Shown here: piece after piece, positions 53,733 through 62,210 of the stretch
Position numbering within the stretch: position 1 is the stretch's first letter
Layout of the letters: each line of letters opens with the position of its first letter
Origin: a bacterium
GTDB lineage: Bacteria; Pseudomonadota; Gammaproteobacteria; Pseudomonadales; Moraxellaceae
Assembly (NCBI GenBank): GCA_029945725.1
Contig: JAQSDB010000003.1
Coordinates: 561,842-625,841 of the forward strand
Direction of reading: 5' to 3'
Length of the DNA: 64,000 bases
The notes under the pieces: model-generated
Databases searched by the model: none
What the model saw: only the letters and a program-made list of their open reading frames with translations
What the model was told of the DNA's origin: nothing
Position numbers and translations under genes: made by a program

Positions 53733-54920
53733 ATGGCAAAGTCGTATTATGAATTTTTCTGCCCGGTAAAAGTGATTGCCGGCCACAAGGCGCTGGAACA
53801 CATCCCTTTCGAGCTCTCCACTTTGCAGTCGAAACGGCCGATGGTGATTACCGACAAGGGTGTGGTGGCCGTGGGTCTGCTCAAGCATATCGAAGCGGCC
53901 TTTGCGGGCGCCGAGAGCACGATTGCGGCGGTGTTTGATGATGTGCCGCCGGACAGCAGCATGCAGACCGTGCGCAGTGCCACGGCCATGTACCGCGCCA
54001 ATAACTGCGATGCGATTCTTGCCGTGGGTGGCGGCTCGGTGATTGATACCTGCAAGGCGGTCAATATCCTGGTCTCTGAGGGCGGCGACGACCTGATGCG
54101 CTTCTCCGGTGCGCACAACCTCAAGCGTCCGCTGAAGCCGCTGTTTGTGGTGCCGACAACGGCGGGTACCGGTTCGGAAACCACCATGGTCGCCGTTATT
54201 TCTGATACCGAAAAAGGCGTGAAGGTCCCTTTTACGTCCTACTTCCTGATGCCGAATGCCGCGATTCTTGATCCGCGCATGACGCTGACCTTGCCGCCGC
54301 ATATCACGGCGATGACGGCGATGGATGCCATGACCCATGCCGTGGAGTCATTCACCTGTGTTGCCGCCAATCCCATCAGCGATGCCTACGCCTCGGCGGC
54401 GGTGCGCAAGGTGAGCGAAAACCTGCTCAAGGTGATGGATGCGCCAGCGGATGCCGATGCGCGCCTTGAGCTGGCGCAGGCCTCGACCATGGCCGGCATT
54501 GCCTTTTCCAATGCCATGGTCGGCATGGTGCACTCCCTGGGGCATTCCCTGGGTGCGGTGTGCCACTTGCCGCACGGCCTGTGCATGAACCTCTTCCTGC
54601 CTTACGTGCTCGAATACAACATGGACGTGAATGGCGACCGTATCGGCGAGCTGTTGCTGCCGCTGGCGGGTGCCGATGTTTATGCCACCACGCCAAAGCA
54701 TGAGCGTGCGCTGAAGGCGATTGCCACCATTCGCACCCTGCGTGACGAGCTCTATGGGCGCTGCAAGTTGCCGCGCACGCTCAAGGAAACCGGCAAGGTG
54801 CAGGAGAGTCAGCTGGAGCAGATTGCCGACCTCGCCATCAATGACGGCTCCATCGTCTTCAATCCCAAGGAAGCCGATCGCGACGAGCTGCTCGGTGTAT
54901 TGCGCGCCGCCTGGGCCTGA
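53733..54920 (+). CDS. Iron-containing alcohol dehydrogenase
   Basis: This is a 395-residue group III (Fe-ADH) dehydrogenase. NAD-binding GGGSVIDTCKA and the conserved TTAGTGSETT lie in the N-terminal domain. The metal site includes MDAMTHAVESF and HSLGHSLGAVCHLPHG with the expected histidines. It lies 7 bp after the SCP2-like gene, with a strong terminator behind it. Substrate is unknown; medium or long-chain alcohols are plausible in view of the partner. Confidence 0.95.
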   Translation: MAKSYYEFFCPVKVIAGHKALEHIPFELSTLQSKRPMVITDKGVVAVGLLKHIEAAFAGAESTIAAVFDDVPPDSSMQTVRSATAMYRANNCDAILAVGGGSVIDTCKAVNILVSEGGDDLMRFSGAHNLKRPLKPLFVVPTTAGTGSETTMVAVISDTEKGVKVPFTSYFLMPNAAILDPRMTLTLPPHITAMTAMDAMTHAVESFTCVAANPISDAYASAAVRKVSENLLKVMDAPADADARLELAQASTMAGIAFSNAMVGMVHSLGHSLGAVCHLPHGLCMNLFLPYVLEYNMDVNGDRIGELLLPLAGADVYATTPKHERALKAIATIRTLRDELYGRCKLPRTLKETGKVQESQLEQIADLAINDGSIVFNPKEADRDELLGVLRAAWA

Positions 54921-54926
54921 GCTTTT

Positions 54927-54969
54927 CCCCCATAAAAAACGCCGCTTTCCAGCGGCGTTTTTTATGGGG
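54927..54969. terminator. Bidirectional terminator after the alcohol dehydrogenase
   Basis: CCCATAAAAAACGCCGCT / AGCGGCGTTTTTTATGGG with a TTCC loop. Confidence 0.95.
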
Positions 54970-55114
54970 CTGCTACCGTTCCGGTGTGCAGGGGAGGGGC
55001 GATAGCCCCGGTAAACTGGGCTTTTTCAGCGCAGTCCCGGCCTTCCAGTCCCTGCCGGCGACAGCCTTGTGCGGGCTGGCCGTGCCCGCGATGGCGCCGG
55101 CTGTTCAAGACCGC

Positions 55115-55289
55115 TTGACTTCTCGGTACCAAGCGCGAATTATCGTTCCTGCATGTTCCACAGGCCGAAATAGTTTCGTTGCTCGTCATCGCACTCGTCG
55201 GTATTCCAGCTCGTCATTTCCCCTGTTCCGGTCTCATGCACACCGGGCATTAAGCCCAAACTTCATTGCTTAGTTAGGTATACGAAAAA
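55115..55289 (+). promoter_or_regulatory. Promoter and long 5' leader of cold-shock gene 1
   Basis: TTGACT at 55115 and AATTAT at 55138 (17 bp apart) precede an untranslated leader of about 140 nt, as in cspA-type genes whose leader folds act as thermosensors. Blocks such as CGTCATTTC and GGTCTCATGCA are shared with the leader of cold-shock gene 2. Confidence 0.6.
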
Positions 55290-55493
55290 ATGACAACTGG
55301 TACAGTCAAGTGGTTCAACGATGCCAAGGGCTTCGGCTTCATTACGCAGGATGACGGTGGCGAAGATCTGTTCGCTCATTTCTCTGAAATCAAGGCAGAC
55401 GGTTTCCGTTCCTTGACGGAAGGTCAGAAGGTCTCCTTCGATGTAACGATGGGCAAGAAGGGCAAGCAGGCAGCTAACATCAAGCCTATTTGA
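55290..55493 (+). CDS. CspA family cold-shock protein 1
   Basis: This 67-residue OB-fold RNA chaperone starts [20 protein letters not shown], with RNP1 KGFGFI and RNP2 DLFAHFSEI. It differs from gene 2, 250 bp downstream, at only a few residues. The long conserved leader suggests post-transcriptional cold control. Confidence 0.97.
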   Translation: MTTGTVKWFNDAKGFGFITQDDGGEDLFAHFSEIKADGFRSLTEGQKVSFDVTMGKKGKQAANIKPI

Positions 55494-55504
55494 GCTTTTT
55501 CTGT

Positions 55505-55532
55505 AAAAAGGCCCGGCTTGCCGGGCTTTTTT
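55505..55532 (+). terminator. Terminator of cold-shock gene 1
   Basis: GCCCGG / CCGGGC with a CTTG loop followed by TTTTTT. Confidence 0.9.
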
Positions 55533-55574
55533 ATGCCTGTCGCCTGGCAATATGCCGCTTATCTGGAAAGCCGC

Positions 55575-55740
55575 TTGACTTGTGCGCGATAGCTGCCAGT
55601 ATATCTCCCGCATGCCGCACAGGCAGAAAGTCATGCTCGTTAGTCCTAGCTCTCGCCAGTACTTCAGTTCGTCATTTCACCCTGTTCAGGTCTCATGCAT
55701 TCCGGGCTAACGCCCATTCTTAGTTTCAGGTATATGAAAA
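55575..55740 (+). promoter_or_regulatory. Promoter and long 5' leader of cold-shock gene 2
   Basis: TTGACT at 55575 with AGTATA or TATATC 17-19 bp downstream starts a leader of roughly 130 nt. It is similar to the leader of gene 1, including the CGTCATTTC, CTGTTC and GGTCTCATGCA blocks. Confidence 0.6.
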
Positions 55741-55944
55741 ATGGCAACTGGTACAGTTAAGTGGTTCAACGATTCCAAGGGTTTTGGCTTCATTCAGCAG
55801 GACGACGGTGGTGAAGATCTTTTCGCTCACTTCTCCGAAATCAAGGCAGACGGCTTCCGTTCCTTGGCTGAAGGCCAGAAAGTCACGTTCGACGTGACCA
55901 TGGGTCAGAAGGGCAAGCAAGCAGCAAACATCCGCCCGGCTTAA
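55741..55944 (+). CDS. CspA family cold-shock protein 2
   Basis: This 67-residue protein is nearly identical to cold-shock protein 1 ([22 protein letters not shown]). It is a tandem duplicate including promoter and leader, with its own terminator. Confidence 0.97.
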   Translation: MATGTVKWFNDSKGFGFIQQDDGGEDLFAHFSEIKADGFRSLAEGQKVTFDVTMGQKGKQAANIRPA

Positions 55945-55956
55945 TCCGGTCTGATG

Positions 55957-55986
55957 TAAAAAGCCCGGCTTTATGCCGGGCTTTTT
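55957..55986 (+). terminator. Terminator of cold-shock gene 2
   Basis: AAAGCCCGGC / GCCGGGCTTT with a short loop and a T tract. Confidence 0.9.
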
Positions 55987-56108
55987 CATGGGCGCGATTT
56001 GTGCACTGGCAATGCAGCCGGCCGACTCACGGGCCGTGTTTGACCAGTTTCCCCGGTGCGAAGCCCGTGCCACCATCGCTGCCCGATATTCACTGCGCAG
56101 GGCTGTCC

Positions 56109-56780
56109 ATGATTACTGTCCATCACCTCAATAACTCACGCTCCCAGCGTGTGCTCTGGCTGCTGGAAGAGCTGGGTCTGCCTTACGAGATCAGGCGCTA
56201 CCAGCGTGACGCCAGAACCATGCTGGCCCCGCCCGAGCTGCGCAAGATTCATCCGCTGGGCAAATCGCCGGTCATCACCGATGGTGATCTTGTGATCGCC
56301 GAGTCCGGCGCCATCATGGAGTATCTGGTGGAGCGTTATGGTGCCGGTCGTTTTGTACCGGCAGCGGGTACGCCGGAACGGCTGCGTTACACCTACTGGA
56401 TGCATTATGCGGAAGGGTCGGCCATGTTCCCGCTGTTACTGACCCTGATCTTTTCGCAGATGCCCAAGGCTCCCATGCCGTTTTTTGCACGGCCGCTGGT
56501 TCGTGGCATTGCCGACAAGGTGAAAAAATCCTACGTGAACCCGCAGCTCAGGCTGCATCTCGACTATATCGAGAGCGAGCTGGCCAAAAGCCCGTTTTTT
56601 GCCGGCACGGAATTCACGGCGGCTGATGTGCAGATGAGTTTCCCGATTGAAGCCGCTTGCGCCCGTGGCGGCCTCGACCGGGCCCGTCCGAAAATGTGGG
56701 AGTGGCTGCAGTTGATGCAGGCTCGTCCCGCCTACAAGCGTGCGCTGGAGAAAGGCGGGCCGTATGAGCTGCTGAGCTGA
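56109..56780 (+). CDS. Glutathione S-transferase family protein
   Basis: I chose the ATG at 56109 (MITVHHLNNSRSQRVLWLLEELGLPYE in part). The 223-residue protein has a thioredoxin-like N-terminal domain with catalytic-serine region NNSRSQ, cis-proline in GKSPVITDGD, and ESGAIMEYLVERYG, followed by an all-helical C-terminal domain with FTAADVQMSFP. It resembles the beta/zeta-like bacterial GSTs close to Ure2p-type. The substrate is unknown. Confidence 0.93.
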   Translation: MITVHHLNNSRSQRVLWLLEELGLPYEIRRYQRDARTMLAPPELRKIHPLGKSPVITDGDLVIAESGAIMEYLVERYGAGRFVPAAGTPERLRYTYWMHYAEGSAMFPLLLTLIFSQMPKAPMPFFARPLVRGIADKVKKSYVNPQLRLHLDYIESELAKSPFFAGTEFTAADVQMSFPIEAACARGGLDRARPKMWEWLQLMQARPAYKRALEKGGPYELLS

Positions 56781-56789
56781 TTTGCGTGC

Positions 56790-56831
56790 GCCCCATAAAA
56801 AACCCGGCATTTGCCGGGTTTTTTATGGGGC
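56790..56831. terminator. Bidirectional terminator after the GST gene
   Basis: GCCCCATAAAAAACCCGGC / GCCGGGTTTTTTATGGGGC with an ATTT loop, between convergent genes. Confidence 0.95.
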
Positions 56832-56843
56832 TGTTCAGGGCGC

Positions 56844-57062
56844 TTATGCGTGGGCCTGCTTTGCGGCGCGGCGTGGCTTCTTCACGGCGGCGGCAGTTGC
56901 GGTGCTGTCCAGGCGCTGGCGGGCAGCTTCCAGTAATTGTCCGGCACGGGACTCTTTAGTCTGCGTGAGCAGTGCGGACAGTTTTTCCCTGAACTGGGCC
57001 TTGCCCAGCTCAAAGGCGGTGATGGCAATGTTTTTCAGTTGGGTGGTGAAGCTCGTGGCCAT
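56844..57062 (-). CDS. Small basic helical hypothetical protein
   Basis: This 72-residue protein is predicted to be almost wholly helical with a basic alanine-rich tail (AAAVKKPRRAAKQAHA). It could be nucleic-acid associated or phasin-like, but I do not recognise a family. A purine-rich ribosome-binding region (AAGGAGTCAAGG) precedes the ATG, and the terminator at 56790 serves its 3' end. Confidence 0.55.
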   Translation of the reverse strand: MATSFTTQLKNIAITAFELGKAQFREKLSALLTQTKESRAGQLLEAARQRLDSTATAAAVKKPRRAAKQAHA

Positions 57063-57199
57063 GATCCTTGACTCCTTTAACGTCCGTTTGGGGTAGTACG
57101 TTCAAATAACTGGCAATTTCCACGCCATTTGCATTATCCCGCAGAGGGATGACAAAGCGGGTTTCTGAAAAGTATTTTTATGTAAAAAGCAGGGTCGGC

Positions 57200-58105
57200 T
57201 CAGGCCTTGCGTGCATCGGTGTAGGGCACACGATAGCTTTCGCCGGCTTCGTCGGCGTCGCAGGACAGGCTTATGGTGCAGGGCAGTGGTGGCAGCTGCG
57301 GCTTTTTCAGGCTGGGCACGGTGATGATGGCAGCATCAATGCCTCCATCATGCGTCACGAAAATATTCGGCATCGGCTGTTTCAGCTCGTCCGGGAAGAC
57401 ATACAGGCTGAGTGTGGCAAGGCGCTTGGCCAGATGCACCAGCTCCATGTTTTCGGTGGGCCCGTTGTCGCCGTTTTCCTTCAGCCCTGCGGTTCGCTTC
57501 AGCAAGTCATAAAGCCGTGTATTCAGCACAATGATTTCCAGAAAAATCCGGCGCAGGTAAAGATTGTAGGAAAACGCGGTGTTGCCGCCCTGATGCACCA
57601 GCGGGCTGGGGCCGAGCGTCTGCTGCGGGTCCGGCCCTTCAATGAAGAATCCCGATACCACCACCGTGCTCGCCTTGAAGGACATGAGACGTATGCGCTC
57701 GCCGTGCTCGCGCAGGCGTTCGGCCTGGATGCTGCGCAGCTCGGCAAAAGACTGGATGCCTTTCAGGAAGTTCCGGTGTTCGGCCGAGTCGCGCCCGAAA
57801 TAGCTGACGACCACTTCACTGCAATCATGGATGTGGCGGTCGACATGACGGATCAGGGTTGCCGTGGTTTCTGCCAGCTCCTGATCGGCCGCATGCCCGG
57901 TATCCAGCTGCATGCTGAAGACATAGGCCGAGAGTTGCTCGATCACGTCTTCCATGCGACGCAAGGTCTGGCTGAGACTGATGGCATAGGTGGCGGCAGG
58001 GCGGCGCTGACCGGCTTCCAGATACAGTGTCTGGCTTTCCGGCGTGTTCTTGAGCAGGCGCAGCAGGCTCTTGCCGTGCGGATGTATTTTCTTGCTGAGG
58101 TTCAT
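57200..58105 (-). CDS. Hypothetical cytoplasmic protein
   Basis: The 301-residue protein has no signal peptide and no clear membrane helix. Its middle is helical with conserved-looking segments (RIRLMSFKASTVVVSGFFIEG; SYNLYLRRIFLEIIVLNTRLYDLL, in part) and the C terminus is beta-rich. I recognise no catalytic motif. It is followed on the same chromosome stretch by its own AT-rich intergenic region toward 57062. The function is unknown. Confidence 0.6.
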   Translation of the reverse strand: MNLSKKIHPHGKSLLRLLKNTPESQTLYLEAGQRRPAATYAISLSQTLRRMEDVIEQLSAYVFSMQLDTGHAADQELAETTATLIRHVDRHIHDCSEVVVSYFGRDSAEHRNFLKGIQSFAELRSIQAERLREHGERIRLMSFKASTVVVSGFFIEGPDPQQTLGPSPLVHQGGNTAFSYNLYLRRIFLEIIVLNTRLYDLLKRTAGLKENGDNGPTENMELVHLAKRLATLSLYVFPDELKQPMPNIFVTHDGGIDAAIITVPSLKKPQLPPLPCTISLSCDADEAGESYRVPYTDARKA

Positions 58106-58185
58106 GGCGGTACTTGCTGCTGAATCGCGCGGGGATGGCGCATTATGCCGGAGCCGTCATGTTGGCGGCTGACGGAAATCTTTTG

Positions 58186-58653
58186 CTAGAAAACACCCGG
58201 GGCCAGCTTCTGTTCTGCCTCCAGGCCCCAGCCATCTGTTTGCAGGGCGGCGGCCTGGCTGGTCTTGATCGGGATCAGGGTGAAAACAAAATAGACCGCG
58301 GGGCCGAGGCAGACTTCATAAATCACGGTGTAGTCGCCGGCCGTCACGTCCAGCGGAAGGTGCATTTCCTCGCTGGGCGAGGACACGGCCAGTTCGGCCG
58401 CGTCGACGACGGCAAACGGTGCCTGCAGCGTGCGCTGCGCATGCGCATCGGGGGTGAAGCTGTCGGCCACCCTGATCGTGATGCTGGCATCAAAGGTTTC
58501 TTCCGACAACGGATCCAGCATCAGCAAACCGTCCTGCACCACCAGGCCCTGGACGAGATTGCCCGGCCCCCACTGGAAATCGGCTTCGCTGCAGGCGCGT
58601 GAGCGCAGGCGCAACTGGCTCTGGGAGATGGTGAGGTCGAGTTTGATTTCCAT
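58186..58653 (-). CDS. Hypothetical protein, possibly ComJ-like
   Basis: This 155-residue protein is mostly beta. The segment QAPFAVVDAAELAVSSPSEE..LPLDVTAGDYTVIYEV has the VPF-VT, LPxGDY and following-strand layout of Bacillus ComJ (the NIN nuclease inhibitor). The match is by eye and weak. No nuclease partner (NucA-like) is visible next to it, which argues for caution. Confidence 0.45.
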   Translation of the reverse strand: MEIKLDLTISQSQLRLRSRACSEADFQWGPGNLVQGLVVQDGLLMLDPLSEETFDASITIRVADSFTPDAHAQRTLQAPFAVVDAAELAVSSPSEEMHLPLDVTAGDYTVIYEVCLGPAVYFVFTLIPIKTSQAAALQTDGWGLEAEQKLAPGVF

Positions 58654-58756
58654 GGGAAGCTCTGCCAGAAATGATGGCGGGTATTATGCGTGAAGGCAGC
58701 GCCGATGGGGCCGGTTTTCTGCCGTTGGCGGGTGCTCGTGATGGGGAGCATCCGGT

Positions 58757-59479
58757 ATGCTGGACACCAACACATCGCTGACCTCATCTGACATGCCCCT
58801 GCGCTCGCGAATCCTGCTGATGCTGGCACTGGCCGTTTTCGGCATCGGCCTGTACGAACTCTGGGCGGCCGACTGGCTGAGCTTTGCACAGCTCAAGGCA
58901 CATCACGGCGCCCTGGCGGCATGGGTCGGTGAACGGCCACTGACCGCCTACACCGGATTTTTTCTCGCCTTTGTGCTGGCCACGGCATGCTCGGTGCCCG
59001 TTGCCACCTTGTTGACCCTAGTCGTTGGTTCCGTGTTCGGTTTTGCGCAGGCACTGCTGCTGGTGTCGCTGGCCAGCAGCAGTGGCGCCACGCTGGCCAT
59101 GCTGCTGTCGCGTCATGTGTTCCGCACGCTGGTGGAAAAGCGCTGGCCGGAACTGGTGGCGCGCATCAATCACGGTCTCGCCAAGGACGGCGACTTTTAC
59201 CTGCTCGCCCTGCGCCTGGCGCCGGCACCCCCGTATTTTCTGGTGAACCTGCTGATGGGGCTGACACGCCTGCCGGCTTACCGTTTCTTTGTGGTGAGCC
59301 TGCTCGGCATGCTGCCGCTGGACATCCTTTTTGTGCAGGCCGGCAGTACGCTGGCCACGCTGCAGTCACCGGCAGACATTCTTGATGTGCGCACGCTGGC
59401 CGTGCTGGCGCTGGCCGGCATGCTGCCCCTGCTGCTGCGCTGGATGATGCGCAGCAGCATCACGGTCGATGCACGATAG
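58757..59479 (+). CDS. TVP38/TMEM64 (VTT domain) membrane protein
   Basis: This 240-residue polytopic membrane protein of the DedA-related VTT family has GGGAG upstream of the ATG. The core FVLATACSVPVATLLTLVVGSVFGFAQALLLVSLASSSGATLAMLLSR (quoted in fragments) and the RLAPAPPYFLVNLLMGLTRLP motif are typical. The family is implicated in lipid scrambling or flipping. The exact role is unknown. Confidence 0.9.
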   Translation: MLDTNTSLTSSDMPLRSRILLMLALAVFGIGLYELWAADWLSFAQLKAHHGALAAWVGERPLTAYTGFFLAFVLATACSVPVATLLTLVVGSVFGFAQALLLVSLASSSGATLAMLLSRHVFRTLVEKRWPELVARINHGLAKDGDFYLLALRLAPAPPYFLVNLLMGLTRLPAYRFFVVSLLGMLPLDILFVQAGSTLATLQSPADILDVRTLAVLALAGMLPLLLRWMMRSSITVDAR

Positions 59480-59500
59480 GGCGCGCTCCGGAACAGAAGC

Positions 59501-59812
59501 TCAGAGCAGAAGGTTGAGGACGGTCTGGGTGATGCTGCTGCTGATGTCAAAACGCTTGCCGCCCAGGAAGCGGTTCAGGGCATTGCCGATCCATTCCCGC
59601 TCGCAGCGGAAATACACCACCACAAACGCCTCCGGCTCAACCCGGTACTCGACTTCCAGCCGCAACGGCTCGGCCTCGCCCAGCAGCGCGACATGCATGG
59701 TCGCCAGATTCACTTTCGGGTCGATGTCGATGTCGACGACCTCGCCAAAGTCCTCGAAATACTTGTTGAGAAACATTTTCGCACCCAGGGAACGTATGGC
59801 ATCAAGAGGCAT
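59501..59812 (-). CDS. Hypothetical protein
   Basis: I chose the ATG at 59812 (MPLDAIRSLGAKMFLNKYFEDFGEV), giving 103 residues. It is a compact alpha-beta protein with DIDIDPKVNLATMHVALLGE and a paired VEYRVEPEAFVVVYFRCERE. No family is recognised. The strand pattern suggests a small lipocalin- or cystatin-like fold, unproven. Confidence 0.6.
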   Translation of the reverse strand: MPLDAIRSLGAKMFLNKYFEDFGEVVDIDIDPKVNLATMHVALLGEAEPLRLEVEYRVEPEAFVVVYFRCEREWIGNALNRFLGGKRFDISSSITQTVLNLLL

Positions 59813-59927
59813 GGGGCAGTCCGTAGTAAGGCGGTGAGGCGTGAAGATAGCGGAGTGTGTGCAGCTTGTCGCGTTTCGGTCCGGCGTGCGGTGGCGTGAG
59901 CGGCGCCTGCAGGCGCTGCGCTTGCAC

Positions 59928-60395
59928 TCAGTGATGGTTGTGCTTGTCCGCATGTTCGGCATGCCGCTTCCACAGCCGCTCCATGCTCAGATACGTGAAG
60001 GAGGCCGACCAGCCGATCATCAGCAGGCCGCTGAGCGCCTCCACGCCAGTCACCAGGCGCAGTCCGCCGAGCGGATAAACATCCCCGATGCCCAGCGAGG
60101 TGTAGGTGACGACGGAGAAATACAGGTAGTCGACCGTCTCGCCATTCATTTCACCGGAAAAATGGCCAACCCCCAGATGCGCCAGCAGCGCATAGCAGGC
60201 GGTGTAGAGCCAGACTTCCAGGCTGTGCGCGAAAAAAACACCAAAGATGACGTAGACCATTTCCTTGCGCGGATGCACGCGCAGGCGCGGAATGAGCTTG
60301 TCTGAAATCAGGCGCAGGGCTTCGTAATGAACCAGCACGGTGATCACCACCATCACCACGCAGGCCAGCATGCTCCAGACAAGTTCAAGCGACAT
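59928..60395 (-). CDS. Two-helix ion channel family protein
   Basis: This 155-residue membrane protein has about four hydrophobic segments and a pore region YFSVVTYTSLGIGDVYPLGG in the position of a potassium-channel filter. The filter reads TSLGIGD where classical channels have TVGYGD, so selectivity may differ. The C terminus is His-rich (HAEHADKHNHH). It is a small bacterial ion-channel family member. Confidence 0.85.
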   Translation of the reverse strand: MSLELVWSMLACVVMVVITVLVHYEALRLISDKLIPRLRVHPRKEMVYVIFGVFFAHSLEVWLYTACYALLAHLGVGHFSGEMNGETVDYLYFSVVTYTSLGIGDVYPLGGLRLVTGVEALSGLLMIGWSASFTYLSMERLWKRHAEHADKHNHH

Positions 60396-60487
60396 GGTTT
60401 GTATCCGTCAATGACAGCCTGCATCAGAGCATGGCTGATTGCGGCGGATCAAGCAGCTGCGCAAGTACGCGCGCACAAGGCGGAACA

Positions 60488-60919
60488 CTAAAGGTGTTGT
60501 TCCACCCACTGGCGGAATTGCGCCGCGGGCAGGGCGCCGGAGAGGCGTGCCACTTCGCGCCCCTGGCGGAAGATCATCAGGGTGGGAATGCTGCGGATGG
60601 CAAAGCGCTGACCCAGCGCCGGCTCGGCCTCGGTATCGACCTTGGCGAGGCGCACGCGCGGCTCCAGTGCCGCGGCGGCCTGTTCGAACACGGGTGCAAA
60701 CTGCTTGCAGGGGCCGCACCAGGGCGCCCAGAAATCCACCACCACCGGCAGGTCGCCGCTCACATGCGCATCAAAGCTGGCGGCGTTGAGCGCCACGGGG
60801 TGTGCGTTGAACAACCCCTGTTTGCAGCTGCCGCATTTGGCGCCGTCCGCCAGGCGCTCGGCCGGAACGCGGTTCTTGCGGTGGCAGTGCGGGCAGGTGA
60901 CGAGCAGGGGCGTGGTCAT
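60488..60919 (-). CDS. trxC: Thioredoxin 2
   Basis: I chose the ATG at 60919 (MTTPLLVTCPHCHRKNRVP). The 143-residue protein has an N-terminal zinc finger (CPHCHRKN and CGSCKQG) followed by a thioredoxin domain with WAPWCGPCKQFAP and cis-proline SIPTLMIF. That combination defines TrxC, usually under OxyR control in oxidative stress. Confidence 0.96.
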   Translation of the reverse strand: MTTPLLVTCPHCHRKNRVPAERLADGAKCGSCKQGLFNAHPVALNAASFDAHVSGDLPVVVDFWAPWCGPCKQFAPVFEQAAAALEPRVRLAKVDTEAEPALGQRFAIRSIPTLMIFRQGREVARLSGALPAAQFRQWVEQHL

Positions 60920-61102
60920 GGCGGTATTCCTGAAGGCGTTGGCTCGAATATGGAGGCCATGGCGGGAAATACAATGGTGCGGCGGCGACCGGATTTTTTG
61001 CCCGAAGGCGAGCTGCATGAAAGATTGATACAGGGCAGTGCGCCGGTGAGCCGCAGCGCCATACTGAAAAGACAGCCATCACATAGTCATTGCGAGGCAA
61101 GC

Positions 61103-61297
61103 ATGAAAACCATCAAGACCGTGCCGGTGGACGAAAACATCATGGCCATGGTCGGGCACTGTTGTGGTGGCCGCTTCCCGATTCTGCAGACACTGGAAGA
61201 CGGCATTGATTTCACGCCGAATGCCGAGGTCGCGGCAGAGATGGAGAAGCTGCAGGCAGCGGCGAAGCGGGCGATGCCGACTGAAGACGGCAAGTAA
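61103..61297 (+). CDS. Small hypothetical protein
   Basis: This 64-residue ORF has a GAGG ribosome-binding site upstream. It contains MVGHCCGGRFPILQ, with a CC pair in a glycine-rich loop, and an acidic helical C terminus. No family is recognised. It stands between trxC and the repeat-rich gap. Confidence 0.45.
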   Translation: MKTIKTVPVDENIMAMVGHCCGGRFPILQTLEDGIDFTPNAEVAAEMEKLQAAAKRAMPTEDGK

Positions 61298-61361
61298 GGA
61301 TTTGCGTTGTTTCTTTGCGAGGGCGTTAGTTACCTTTGCTTCGGCAAAATAAAGTTTTGTA

Positions 61362-61381
61362 GGTTGGGCTGAAAAGCCCAA
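61362..61381. repeat. GTTGGGCT-type palindrome
   Basis: GTTGGGCT / AGCCCAAC with a GAAA loop, preceded by TGTAG. A related copy lies at 62464. Confidence 0.75.
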
Positions 61382-61579
61382 CGCCAGACACCGCCAATCA
61401 AGACGGTCCGCGCTCTCTTAAAGTAAATCCGTAGTGCGGGGTGTAAGGGGCCTGGGCGGCGCTTTTCCGGTTGCCCGGGAGTGCGGGGATTTTTGCACCG
61501 TATCGCTTTACGGTGATGTGCCATTCCGTTGCTTCAAGCTGATTGTTTGACAGGGCGTTGCGCCCTGCGTGCGGGCCTC

Positions 61580-61604
61580 ACTTTCTTTTGTCGCAAAAGA
61601 AAGT
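61580..61604. repeat. ACTTTCTTTTG palindrome
   Basis: An 11-bp perfect stem ACTTTCTTTTG / CAAAAGAAAGT with a TCG loop, followed by AAGCAAAGAAAGGCGACCCC. This is a sequence type I recognise as dispersed in several gammaproteobacteria. Confidence 0.75.
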
Positions 61605-61900
61605 AAGCAAAGAAAGGCGACCCCTGCGGGGAGCTTGCGCATTATTAATTTTGCTCCCGTCCCACGGGCCTCCCTTCGGTCGTAGCCCTCTTCCCCGTGG
61701 TCATGCTCGCGCCGTGCGGCGACTCGCAATAAAGCTCTGTGCTTTAAATATTCGTCTGGGTCGTAGGTTAATAAAAACCGATACATCTTGTGTGGTTCTT
61801 GCAGGTTGGGATGACGAAGGAAGCCCAACAGGACGTCGCTGTTAACCCGAGCCGGCGTTTGTCTTCACCGCCCAACCTGCAAGTTACGCAAGTGCAGACC

Positions 61901-61970
61901 TTCGTAGGCGGCTTTAGCCGCGAACCTGTTCTTGCGCCGGAACATTCGCGGCTAAAGCCGCTCCTACGAA
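61901..61970. repeat. REP-like inverted pair 1
   Basis: TTCGTAGG-CGGCTTTAGCCGCGAA and TTCGCGGCTAAAGCCGCTCCTACGAA form an inverted pair with about 20 bp between. The core is the same as that of the palindrome at 25819. Confidence 0.9.
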
Positions 61971-62010
61971 AAACATGGTGGCAAATTCTGGTTCTCAATC
62001 CACAAAAACA

Positions 62011-62099
62011 TCGCGGGCATGGCCCGCTCCTACCAACAGGTGCCACCACGCACCCCAAGGGCACTTCCTTCGGGGCGTAGGAGCGGGCCATGCCCGCGA
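62011..62099. repeat. REP-like inverted pair 2
   Basis: TCGCGGGCATGGCCCGCTCCTAC and its exact reverse complement (23 bp) are separated by 43 bp. It is the GTAGGAGCGGG class of REP/BIME, a second core sequence distinct from pair 1. Confidence 0.9.
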
Positions 62100-62210
62100 T
62101 TGTTTTTCAGCGAGCGCAGCGAAGCATCACGAAAGAAATCATCAACGCACCGGCCATGAAAGAAAGGCCCCGTAGAGTGAGCCGAGGAGCGGAGCCGGAC
62201 GGCGGGAGAA

